The notes under the pieces: model-generated
Databases searched by the model: none
The model's input: the letters and a program-made list of their open reading frames with translations, nothing else
Told to the model about the DNA's origin: nothing
Made by a program: the position numbers and the translations under genes
Shown here: positions 1-8,167 of the stretch, piece by piece
How positions within the stretch are numbered: the stretch's first letter is position 1
Layout of the letters: the number at the start of each line of letters is the position of its first letter
Assembly: GCA_944390365.1 (NCBI GenBank)
Contig: CALXPW010000007.1
Location: 1 to 45,576, forward strand
Source: an uncultured Clostridia bacterium
Lineage (GTDB): Bacteria; Bacillota; Clostridia; TANB77; CAG-508
Reading direction: 5' to 3'
DNA: 45,576 nucleotides

Positions 1-1
1 G

Positions 2-113
2 GAAAATTTGACAAAAAAATTAAGCATTTTGAATGCTTTCAGAATTCTCACATATGAAAAAGTGTTTAAAACCCGGGACTAAAACCAGAGGAATACACGG
101 AAAAGGACACTAA
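2..113 (+). other. Possible C-terminal remnant of an upstream gene, with an in-frame CGG
   Basis: From base 2 one frame stays open for 26 codons to a stop at 80-82. Its third-last codon is CGG (74-76). If C74 is skipped, the reading continues as GTKTRGIHGKGH to a stop at 111-113. I do not recognise the protein, the fragment is short, and its coding status is uncertain. It is listed because it repeats the CGG-before-glycine pattern seen in three recognisable genes downstream. No other gene was seen in the first 324 bases; the rest is the glgP promoter and leader. Confidence 0.2.
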
Positions 114-146
114 TATAATGAATTTAGAATAAATATAAAAAAATCA

Positions 147-175
147 TTGACATATTTCAAGTTTATTTATAAAAT
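147..175 (+). promoter_or_regulatory. Sigma-A-type promoter for glgP
   Basis: TTGACA (147-152) and TAAAAT (170-175) are separated by 17 bases, a near-consensus housekeeping promoter. The leader to the glgP start is about 140 bases; no riboswitch was recognised in it. Confidence 0.7.
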
Positions 176-324
176 ATAATAAGAAAAATCGGAGCAGTGT
201 GTTTTGCAATTTTGTAGCAAAAAAAATTGTAAAAACAAAGCTTTGCCGTATTGCATTATAAACGGCATAAGAGTAATTAGACAAAGGAAAAAAGCAAATA
301 AAATACCTAAGGAGGAAGTAATTG

Positions 325-2883
325 ATGTACACATTTAATAAGATAATAGTAAATCCTCAATTACCAAAAAGGATTGAAAAATTATCAGTTATAGCAAATA
401 ATTTATGGTGGTCATGGAACACAAACTTTTTGAAATTATTTAAAGAAATAGATATAGATGTTTGGGAAAGAGTAGGAAAAAATCCAGTTAAATTTTTAAA
501 AAAAGTATCCCAAGAAAAGCTTGAAAAAGCATCTGAAAATCAAGAATTTTTGAAGCAATATGATAAGTTCGTTAAAGATTTTGACGACTATATGAAAAGT
601 AAAAATACATGGTTTAATAAAAAATATCCCAATAACACAAACGATTTAATTGCATATTTTTCAGCAGAATATGGATTAGACGAAATACTTCCAATTTATT
701 CTGGAGGTCTTGGGATTTTATCAGGCGACCATTTAAAGTCTGCTAGCGACTTAGGAGTTCCTTTAGTTGCAGTAGGACTCCTATATAAAAATGGATATTT
801 TTGGCAAACAATAAATGGCCAAGGTGTGCAGGAAACCAAATATGTAGATTTAGAGCTTGAGAACTTACCAATTATTCCAGTAAAAGATGTAGATGGACAA
901 GATTTAATTATATCTGTAGATTTACCTAAAAAGAAACTGTATATTAAAGTATGGGAGATAAAAGTAGGTCGTGTAACTCTATACTTAATGGATTCAGATA
1001 TTGATGCAAATATTGCAGAATATAGAGGAATAACCAAAACTTTATACGGAGGAAATCAAGAAACTAGAATACAACAAGAAATTGTACTTGGTATGGCAGG
1101 AGTTGAACTTCTAAGAAGAATAGGGGTAAAGCCAACTGTATACCACATGAATGAAGGACACTCATCATTCTTGATACTAAAATTGATAGAAAATACAATA
1201 AAAGATAAAAAAGTATCATTTAACATAGCAAGAGATATAGTATCATCTAAGACAGTATTTACAACACATACACCAGTTCCAGCAGGAAATGATATATTCC
1301 CAATAGAACTTATGGATACATATTTTAAAGATTATTGGGATAAGCTAGGAATAAGTAAGCAAGATTTCTTTAAAATGGGTAAAAAACCAAATGCAAGTCC
1401 AAGTAGCGGATTTGATATGGGAGTTTTAGCACTTAAAGTAGCAGGAAAGAAAAACGGAGTAAGTAAATTACATGGGGCAGTTTCAAGAGAACTATTTGGA
1501 GATATTTGGCCAAATATTTCTGCAAATGAAGCACCAATAACATATATAACAAATGGTATACATACTTGTACGTGGCTTCCACAAAATATAAAGAACTTAT
1601 ATAATGAGTATTTAGCACCATATTGGCAAGATAACATATATAATGATGAGATTTGGCAAAGAATAAATAATATACCTGACGAAAAACTATGGGCTGCTCA
1701 CATGGAAAGAAAAAGAAAACTTATAGATTTAGTTAAGAAAAGCACAACACAAAGATTGCATAGATGTGGATATAGTTATCAAGAGATAGATAGAATAACA
1801 TCAAAATTGAGTGAAAATGTGTTAACAATCGGCTTTGCTAGAAGATTTGCAACATACAAAAGGGCAACATTGATATTTAAAGACTTAGAAAGAATAACAC
1901 AGATATTCAGCAATAATGACAGACCATTGCAAATAATATTTGCAGGTAAAGCTCATCCAGCAGATAAAGAGGGACAAGACTTAATAAAATACATACATGA
2001 AATATCTATGAAGCCACAATTTAAAGGAAAAATATTCTTATTAGAAAACTATAACATAGCAATGTCAAGATATTTAATAAGTGGTGTGGATGTATGGTTA
2101 AACACACCAAGAAGACCAATGGAAGCATCTGGAACAAGTGGACAAAAAGCATCAGTTTGTGGAGTACCAAACTTTAGCGTACTTGATGGCTGGTGGGCAG
2201 AGGGATATAACTCAAAGAATGGTTGGTATATAGGTTTAAATGATGAATATGAAAATAACGAAGTTCAAGATAAAGCTGATAGTGAAGATATATACAATAC
2301 TTTAGAGAATAAAATATTACCTACATACTATGAGAAAAATAAAAATAATATACCAGAAAAATGGGTAAAAATAATGAAAAATTCTATAGTATCAACTGGA
2401 GGAAAATTTAGTACATCAAGAATGCTTGTAGATTATGTGGAAAAACTATACATTCCACTTTGTAATTTATATGATAATTACTATAGCCAATTGAACAAAG
2501 TTACAGAGTTTAACAGTTGGAAAGAGGATTTATATAGAAATTGGGATGATATAAAAATAACTCAAGAAAACAATTTGGACAACGTAACAATAGATGCAGG
2601 AAACTATATAGATGTAAAATGTAAGGTAACTTTACCAAATATATCTGTAGACAATATTACAGCAGAAGTGTATTATGGAAAAATAGAAGACAATGGTGCA
2701 GTAGATGATGTTCAAATAATTCCAATGAAGTTAGAAGAAAGAAATGTAGAAAATAAAACTTACACATATACTGCAAAAATTAAGCTAGTAAACGGTGGAG
2801 AATACGGATATACGTTTAGAGTAATGCCAAAACACGAAATGATATTGGATCCACAAAACTTGGATTTGGTAAAATGGATTTAA
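325..2883 (+). CDS. glgP: Alpha-glucan (glycogen) phosphorylase, GT35, short bacterial/archaeal type
   Basis: This enzyme releases glucose-1-phosphate from the non-reducing ends of glycogen-like alpha-1,4-glucan, using pyridoxal phosphate. The product is about 852 residues. An N-terminal helical region (WWSWN near residue 30) precedes the first catalytic half, which has the EYGLDEILPIYSGGLGILSGDH motif region. The second half carries the PLP-lysine motif EASGTSGQKAS followed by GVPNFSVLDGWWAEGY. These features match the short GlgP subfamily rather than MalP. The start is ATG 325, nine bases after GGAGG (311-315); TTG 322 is an alternative. A divergent-to-convergent GH57 enzyme and a DUF4912 gene next door support a storage-glucan cluster. 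No CGG codon is present. Confidence 0.93.
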   Translation: MYTFNKIIVNPQLPKRIEKLSVIANNLWWSWNTNFLKLFKEIDIDVWERVGKNPVKFLKKVSQEKLEKASENQEFLKQYDKFVKDFDDYMKSKNTWFNKKYPNNTNDLIAYFSAEYGLDEILPIYSGGLGILSGDHLKSASDLGVPLVAVGLLYKNGYFWQTINGQGVQETKYVDLELENLPIIPVKDVDGQDLIISVDLPKKKLYIKVWEIKVGRVTLYLMDSDIDANIAEYRGITKTLYGGNQETRIQQEIVLGMAGVELLRRIGVKPTVYHMNEGHSSFLILKLIENTIKDKKVSFNIARDIVSSKTVFTTHTPVPAGNDIFPIELMDTYFKDYWDKLGISKQDFFKMGKKPNASPSSGFDMGVLALKVAGKKNGVSKLHGAVSRELFGDIWPNISANEAPITYITNGIHTCTWLPQNIKNLYNEYLAPYWQDNIYNDEIWQRINNIPDEKLWAAHMERKRKLIDLVKKSTTQRLHRCGYSYQEIDRITSKLSENVLTIGFARRFATYKRATLIFKDLERITQIFSNNDRPLQIIFAGKAHPADKEGQDLIKYIHEISMKPQFKGKIFLLENYNIAMSRYLISGVDVWLNTPRRPMEASGTSGQKASVCGVPNFSVLDGWWAEGYNSKNGWYIGLNDEYENNEVQDKADSEDIYNTLENKILPTYYEKNKNNIPEKWVKIMKNSIVSTGGKFSTSRMLVDYVEKLYIPLCNLYDNYYSQLNKVTEFNSWKEDLYRNWDDIKITQENNLDNVTIDAGNYIDVKCKVTLPNISVDNITAEVYYGKIEDNGAVDDVQIIPMKLEERNVENKTYTYTAKIKLVNGGEYGYTFRVMPKHEMILDPQNLDLVKWI

Positions 2884-2941
2884 ATTGGTTTTAATTTTGA
2901 AAAAATATATAAAACAAATAGATAAAAAGGAGGAATGAACA

Positions 2942-3109
2942 ATGGAAGAAGTAAACAATATAAGCTTTGATGAAAAATTAGATAAAGAAAAGGCAGAAAA
3001 AAAATTGAGAGACAAAAAAAATACATTTACTCTTATTTACATTTTAGTTGGAATATTTTTAATAGCACTTATTGCTATAATGGCTTACACATTTATAGTA
3101 ACAAGATAG
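2942..3109 (+). CDS. Small single-pass membrane protein (55 aa)
   Basis: This short gene starts at ATG 2942 after a strong ribosome-binding site (AAAAGGAGG). The first 30 residues are charged and lysine/glutamate-rich. They are followed by one hydrophobic segment of about 21 residues (from IYILVGIF to YTFIV) and a short basic end (TR). The likely topology is a cytoplasmic N-terminus with one membrane anchor. It lies 58 bases after glgP and just before a hairpin terminator, so it is probably co-transcribed with glgP. I do not recognise a family and assign no function. Confidence 0.6.
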   Translation: MEEVNNISFDEKLDKEKAEKKLRDKKNTFTLIYILVGIFLIALIAIMAYTFIVTR

Positions 3110-3120
3110 GAAAATAAGGA

Positions 3121-3152
3121 AAACCACAGATTTTAATAATCTGTGGTTTATT
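3121..3152 (+). terminator. Terminator of the glgP transcript
   Basis: A perfect 11-bp stem (AACCACAGATT, 3121-3131, with 3137-3147) and a 5-base loop are followed by a T-rich stretch. It lies between convergent genes and could serve both. Confidence 0.75.
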
Positions 3153-3200
3153 GTTAATTTATCTATAGCCGTTCGGCATGTTATTTAAGAAAAGGTACTA

Positions 3201-4793
3201 TCAATAATAAATCATATAATCTATTTCTGGAAAAATGCAATCAATTTTGTTAATATCCTTCAAGAATTTTTTATCAATCTTTTCATCTTTAATTTGATAA
3301 TATAACTTAGTAAATCTACCAATATGATCTTTAATTCTTTTCTTAGCATAGTCTACCATAGTTCCATTAGTTATAATAAATAGCCAGTCGCTACTTTGTG
3401 CTAACAATAATTCACGTGCACATTGATTTAAAGCTTTTCTCCTAAGCGAATCTTTATCTTCATTTGGATATAAATGCGCTAGTTCAACCATACGGTCTCC
3501 TGCTACATGTAAATGTCTATGTACATAATCATTAGTTTGGTTTAACCACACCTCGCTATATCCATTTGCACCCCAACTAGACCTACAAGGAGTAGAAACT
3601 TGCATTAAGGGATATTTATCTATATATTCGCTTGGAGTGATTAACTCAAAATTACAATCATCATAATAAATTTTCTTAAATAATATATATAACCAATATG
3701 GACCCTCATACCACCAATGTCCATAAAGTTCAGCATCATAAGGACATAAAATAATTGGTGGATTTCCCATAATAGGGGCAAGTTTATCTATTTGCTTTTC
3801 TCTACTATCAAAGAAGTGGCCAGCTTGTTTCTCTGCCGAATCTTTTGCCCATTGTATATTATAATAATCCTTTTCGCAATCTTTTCCAGTAATCCTATAA
3901 TACTTTAATCCGGTATGCACACGCACACCGTTTGAAGCAATGTATGGCTTTATATAATCATAAGGTGCATCATAACCAATATCTCTATAAAACTCCCTAT
4001 AATTAAAATCTCCTGGGTAACCATTTATAGAACTCCATACTTGTCTTGAAGATTCTATATCTCTACCAAAGGCAACAACTCCTTCAGGAGAAACTATTGG
4101 AGCAAAAGTTCCATAAATAGGTGTTGGGTTTGCGTATAGTATTCCGTGGGATTCAGTAATGATATAGTCAATACCGAATTCTTTTAAATATTTATCTGCT
4201 TCAGGCACATATCCACACTCAGGAAGCCAAATACCACGTGGCTTTCTGCCAAAATATTTCTCATATGTTTGCACACCAACTGCAATTTGAGCCTTTACAG
4301 TCTGCTCGGTAATATATAGTATTGGGAAATATCCATGTGTTGCACCACAAGTAATAATCTCTAACACACCAATATCTTGAAAATGTTTAAAACCTTGAAT
4401 TATATTACAATTATATACATCCCTAAATACGTGCAAGTCATTGGAATATCTTTCTAAATAATATTTTGCCAAATTGTATTCCTTTTCATTATTTTTTACA
4501 CGTACTAATTCTTTTTCACTTAGTTCAATATGCTTTTTTAAGTATTTAATATACCTTTGTTGAAGTAATTTGTTATCAAGCATATTAAGTAGAGGAGGAG
4601 TAAGTGACATTGTAATTCTAAAGTCCACTTTTTCCTCCTCTAACTTTTGAAAATTTAATAATAATGGTATATATGTTTCAGAAATAGCTTCGTACAACCA
4701 TTGCTCTTCTAAATAATCTTCACTTTCTGGATGATGTATAAAAGGTAAATGTGCATGAAGCACAAAACTTACGTATCCCTTTTTATTTGCCAT
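3201..4793 (-). CDS. GH57 1,4-alpha-glucan branching enzyme-like protein
   Basis: The 530-residue product belongs to glycoside hydrolase family 57. It starts MANKKGYVSFVLHAHLPFIHHPE, with the family's HAHLPF metal/active-site motif near residue 13. WLPECGY (around residues 190-196) carries the expected nucleophile Glu, and CPYDAELYGHWW carries the expected catalytic Asp. Length and motifs match AmyC/TK1436-type branching enzymes, which create alpha-1,6 branches in glycogen. The neighbouring glgP and DUF4912 genes support a glycogen role. A 4-alpha-glucanotransferase is the main alternative. The gene converges on glgP. No CGG codons were seen. Confidence 0.85.
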   Translation of the reverse strand: MANKKGYVSFVLHAHLPFIHHPESEDYLEEQWLYEAISETYIPLLLNFQKLEEEKVDFRITMSLTPPLLNMLDNKLLQQRYIKYLKKHIELSEKELVRVKNNEKEYNLAKYYLERYSNDLHVFRDVYNCNIIQGFKHFQDIGVLEIITCGATHGYFPILYITEQTVKAQIAVGVQTYEKYFGRKPRGIWLPECGYVPEADKYLKEFGIDYIITESHGILYANPTPIYGTFAPIVSPEGVVAFGRDIESSRQVWSSINGYPGDFNYREFYRDIGYDAPYDYIKPYIASNGVRVHTGLKYYRITGKDCEKDYYNIQWAKDSAEKQAGHFFDSREKQIDKLAPIMGNPPIILCPYDAELYGHWWYEGPYWLYILFKKIYYDDCNFELITPSEYIDKYPLMQVSTPCRSSWGANGYSEVWLNQTNDYVHRHLHVAGDRMVELAHLYPNEDKDSLRRKALNQCARELLLAQSSDWLFIITNGTMVDYAKKRIKDHIGRFTKLYYQIKDEKIDKKFLKDINKIDCIFPEIDYMIYY

Positions 4794-4876
4794 GTTTTTT
4801 AGACCTTTCTTTAGTATGTTTTATTAACTTATTGCATATGAATATTTGTAATTTTCATAGCAACAAGGAATATTTT

Positions 4877-5797
4877 TTATTTAAAAGTAGAACTATTTGA
4901 AGAAGATAAATTTAATCTTATATTTTCTTTATCTAATTCTTCTAATTCAATTTCATTTTTATATATTTCTTTATATATTTCATAAATATTATATACTTTG
5001 CCTATATTTTTCATAAAAGTAATTGAAGAAATCTCTTTTTCCTCTACAAAATTATTTTTAATATTTCTAAAGAAGACAGATTTACCAAGCCTATCAAATA
5101 AAATGTGATTATTAGGCATCTCCATATCATTTGAAGTAGAAATGTAAACATAATTATCTATATTAGAATTTGCATAAATAGGTCTTCTTCCAAGTTCAAC
5201 GGAATAATCACAATCTGCATCATTCAAATGAACATACCAACTATTTGCATAATCATTTATTTCAACTTCAAAAGAATAGTTCATGGTTTTGTTTGTTATA
5301 ATTAACACTGGTTTTGTATTATTGAAAAAATCCTCTCCATACTGTTTTATGTAAGAATTTCTATCTTCATCAGATATATCCCAATATACGAAAAGATTTG
5401 TTGGAGTTTGCGCAAGTATTTTTACCACAGTTTCGTTATATCTATATGGTAAATCATAATATTCTACATTGGAAATAATAGGCTTTGTTTTTTCTACAGA
5501 AGCTTTTTTAGACACTTTCTTTTTAGTTGATTTAGCCTGACTACTAGTTTTTTTGGTGGACTTAGAAGATGTAGTTTTTTTAGACGCACTAGTTGTTTTG
5601 CTAGACTTAGAACTAGTAGCTTTTTTTGATTTAGAACTTGCAGATTTTTTAGACTTAGAACTGTCTTTAGAGTTTGAACTGTTTACTTTTGTTGTTTTGG
5701 ATTTTGACGTATTTGTAGTCTTCTTTGTAGAAGTTTTTTTCTTATTTATTTTTTCATTATCTAGTATATCTAATTCATCTTTTGATTTCCTTGGCAT
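4877..5797 (-). CDS. DUF4912 protein with a Lys/Ser/Thr-rich N-terminal tail
   Basis: Residues 1-100 are low-complexity and very rich in Lys, Ser and Thr (repeated SSKSKK/KKTSS-like stretches). Residues 110-220 form a DUF4912 domain, recognisable from YDLPYRYNETVVKILAQTP, NLFVYWDISDEDR and YSVELGRRPI. DUF4912 proteins are often found beside GH57 enzymes; their biochemical role is not settled and an alpha-glucan role is inferred from context only. The basic tail could bind polyanions. ATG 5797 follows a GGAGG site. It is on the same strand as the GH57 gene, 83 bases upstream, and is probably in one operon with it. Confidence 0.75.
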   Translation of the reverse strand: MPRKSKDELDILDNEKINKKKTSTKKTTNTSKSKTTKVNSSNSKDSSKSKKSASSKSKKATSSKSSKTTSASKKTTSSKSTKKTSSQAKSTKKKVSKKASVEKTKPIISNVEYYDLPYRYNETVVKILAQTPTNLFVYWDISDEDRNSYIKQYGEDFFNNTKPVLIITNKTMNYSFEVEINDYANSWYVHLNDADCDYSVELGRRPIYANSNIDNYVYISTSNDMEMPNNHILFDRLGKSVFFRNIKNNFVEEKEISSITFMKNIGKVYNIYEIYKEIYKNEIELEELDKENIRLNLSSSNSSTFK

Positions 5798-5932
5798 GTT
5801 TTCCTCCGTAAAATAAAATATTCTAATATATAATATATCAAACCATAAATAAATTCAAGACTTAACTGGAAAAAAATATGGAGAAATTTTTAAGAGGGTA
5901 GAAATATATTACAACTATGTTACAAAAACATT

Positions 5933-5968
5933 AAAAGTATGTGTACAGTCTGCACATACTTTTTTCTA
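5933..5968 (+). terminator. Strong intrinsic-terminator hairpin in a divergent intergenic region
   Basis: An 11-bp perfect stem (AAAAGTATGTG, 5933-5943, with 5953-5963) is followed by T residues. Because the flanking genes diverge (the DUF4912 gene left, the AAA gene right), it terminates neither. It may end a small RNA or leader transcript started to its left, or insulate the AAA gene. Confidence 0.6.
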
Positions 5969-5977
5969 TGCAAAATA

Positions 5978-6006
5978 TTGAAAAATACTGTTACATATAG
6001 TACAAT
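5978..6006 (+). promoter_or_regulatory. Promoter for the AAA-ATPase gene
   Basis: TTGAAA (5978-5983) and TACAAT (6001-6006) with a 17-base spacer, about 60 bases before the proposed start. Confidence 0.6.
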
Positions 6007-6065
6007 AAAACTGTCAAGAATAAACAACCTAATAAGAAAAAATACAAGAAAGGTCCGTGATATTT

Positions 6066-7742
6066 GTGAAAAAATTACCATATGGAATAAGTGATTATGG
6101 AAGATTAGTAGAAAATGACTACTATTATATAGACAAGACAAAGTATATTGAAGAATTAGAAAATTTATCAGAACCATACATAATATTTTTACGTCCTAGA
6201 AAATTTGGAAAAACCTTGTTTACAAGTACATTAGAAAATTATTATGATATAAAAAAGGTAGATGAATTCGAGAAATTATATGGAAATACATATATAGGAA
6301 AGAATCCAACAAAACTAAAAAATAGTTATCATATATTAAAATTTAATTTTTCAGGAATAGATACTTCAGATGAAGAAAAAACTATGAAAGGGTTTAAGGA
6401 AAAAGTAACAATATCAATAACTGGATTTGTGAATAAATATAATATAGACTTTTTTGTTAATCCAGAACTAAGCACGGAAGGTTTGTTAGGAAGTTTAATA
6501 GAAGCATTTAAGACGCAAAGAGAGAAAGAAAAAATATATGTAATTATAGACGAATATGATCACTTCGCAAATGAATTACTTGGATTTAATACAAACCAAT
6601 TTAAAAACTTAGTGTCTAAAAATGGAAAAGTTAGAAAATGGTATGAAACACTAAAAGAAGGCACAGAAAGTGTAATAGACAGAATATTCATAACGGGTGT
6701 AGCACCAATAACATTAGATAGTTTAACATCGGGCTTTAATATAGGAGCAGACATAACTCAAAGTCCAAAGTTTAATGAAATGATGGGCTTTACCAAAGCT
6801 GAATTAGTAAAAATGATGGAAGATATAGAAATAACTAAAGAAGAACAAAAAGAATTATTACCAATAATGAAAGAGAATTATGATGGATATAAATTCTCGG
6901 TGGATGGAAAAGAAAAAATATACAATTCAAATATGTGCTTGTATTTCTTAAACAGGTATTTAGAACAAAGGAAAGTGCCTACTCAACTAATAGACGTAAA
7001 TATAGCAAGTGACTATAGCAAATTAGGAAGAATGCTAGACCTATGTAAAGGAAATGAAAGAGAAAAAATAACAGAAAAAACAGTATCTGGAGAAGGAATA
7101 ATAGGAGAAATAACAGCAAAATTCAATCCAGCAATAGAATTTACGGAGAAAGACTTAGTATCAATGCTATTTTATTTGGGATATTTAACAATAGATGATG
7201 ATGTAGCAGGATATCCAAGACTAAACATACCAAATAGAGTAATGAAGGAAATATATTCAGATTACTTTTTACAAGTGCTAAAACAAAACATAAACTTGGG
7301 AATAGATGAAAATTATTCGGAAATAGCTTTAGAGATAGCTTTAGAAGGAAAAATAGATAAACTTGTGGAACTAGCTCATAAGTACTTAGAAAACTTATCT
7401 AATAGAGACTATGTTAAATTTGATGAGAAGTATGTAAAACTAATATTCTATTGTATAGCAATGAATTTAAAAATATTTAGACTAAAATCCGAGATGGAAG
7501 TACAAAGAAAGTATCCAGACATATTGTTAATACCTAAAGATAAAAGCAAAGATTATAAAGCAGTAATGATAGAATTTAAGTATTTAAAGAAAGAAGAATC
7601 AAATTTATTGCAAGAAAAACAAGAAGAAGCGAGAAAACAAATAGAAGAGTATGCGAAATTTGAAGAAATTAAGGAAATACCGAACTTAAATAAATATACT
7701 GTAGTAGCAGTAAATGATAAGATATACGTAGAAAAGATATAA
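6066..7742 (+). CDS. AAA-ATPase-like protein with C-terminal PD-(D/E)XK nuclease-like domain (DUF1703 type)
   Basis: The 558-residue protein matches the AAA_ATPase-like/DUF1703 architecture. The N-terminus has the family signature KLPYGISDYGRL and the YYIDKTKYIEEL region. A Walker-A-like segment reads RPRKFGKT, and IDEYDHFAN is the Walker B-like motif. The C-terminal part has a nuclease-like core with KYPDILLIP, then MIEFKYLKKEE (D...EFK). Such genes are abundant, often multicopy, in gut Clostridia and Bacteroidetes; their role is unknown, with defence or mobile-element functions proposed. GTG 6066 is preferred because an AGAAAGG site lies about 12 bases upstream; GTG 6057 would sit too close. 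It is monocistronic, with its own promoter. Confidence 0.8.
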   Translation: MKKLPYGISDYGRLVENDYYYIDKTKYIEELENLSEPYIIFLRPRKFGKTLFTSTLENYYDIKKVDEFEKLYGNTYIGKNPTKLKNSYHILKFNFSGIDTSDEEKTMKGFKEKVTISITGFVNKYNIDFFVNPELSTEGLLGSLIEAFKTQREKEKIYVIIDEYDHFANELLGFNTNQFKNLVSKNGKVRKWYETLKEGTESVIDRIFITGVAPITLDSLTSGFNIGADITQSPKFNEMMGFTKAELVKMMEDIEITKEEQKELLPIMKENYDGYKFSVDGKEKIYNSNMCLYFLNRYLEQRKVPTQLIDVNIASDYSKLGRMLDLCKGNEREKITEKTVSGEGIIGEITAKFNPAIEFTEKDLVSMLFYLGYLTIDDDVAGYPRLNIPNRVMKEIYSDYFLQVLKQNINLGIDENYSEIALEIALEGKIDKLVELAHKYLENLSNRDYVKFDEKYVKLIFYCIAMNLKIFRLKSEMEVQRKYPDILLIPKDKSKDYKAVMIEFKYLKKEESNLLQEKQEEARKQIEEYAKFEEIKEIPNLNKYTVVAVNDKIYVEKI

Positions 7743-7779
7743 GTGCGAAAAATTAGGAATAATATATGGAAAAATTTTC

Positions 7780-7808
7780 TTGCATTTAATTTTAAAATAT
7801 GGTAATAT
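7780..7808 (+). promoter_or_regulatory. Promoter of the T-box/valS transcript
   Basis: TTGCAT (7780-7785) and TAATAT (7803-7808) with a 17-base spacer, just upstream of the T-box leader. Confidence 0.6.
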
Positions 7809-7814
7809 ATATAC

Positions 7815-8101
7815 CATAATGCGAAGAAAAAGAGGAGTAGGTTTTTAGCTTCTAGAAAGAGAATAGAAGTGGTGCGCTGGGAGCTTCTAATAGAAAGAAA
7901 ACTGAAGGTAGCTTTGGAGCAGATATGGTGAAATAGCTAGTAACTGTATACGTGTAACTTGCGTTAAAAGTAATTAAGATGCAATTTAAGAGTTTAGATA
8001 TTTAGTTATATAATAAACTAACAATCAAAGTGGATAAATTGTGAATTAAGGTGGTACCGTAAGCAAGTAGCTTGCCCTTATATAAGGGTAGGCTATTTTT
8101 G
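7815..8101 (+). promoter_or_regulatory. T-box leader (valine specific) controlling valS
   Basis: The T-box sequence GGTGGTACCG lies at 8050-8059. It is followed by a terminator whose stem pairs 8068-8080 with 8083-8095 and ends in a T run. A Stem I-like region precedes it. After CTGAA at 7902-7906 the specifier position reads GTA (7908-7910), a valine codon, consistent with the downstream valS. By family knowledge, uncharged tRNA-Val should stabilise the antiterminator and allow valS transcription. The whole 425-base gap between the AAA gene and valS is this leader plus its promoter. Confidence 0.9.
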
Positions 8102-8167
8102 TTTTATGGTAAAAGGCTTTTAAAGAAGTTTATATAAAATTGCAAATAAATAAAGGAGAGTGGTTTT

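Noticed and set aside
696-1637. Antisense open frames within glgP
   Set aside because: They overlap a well-conserved gene, lack ribosome sites and have no recognisable domains.
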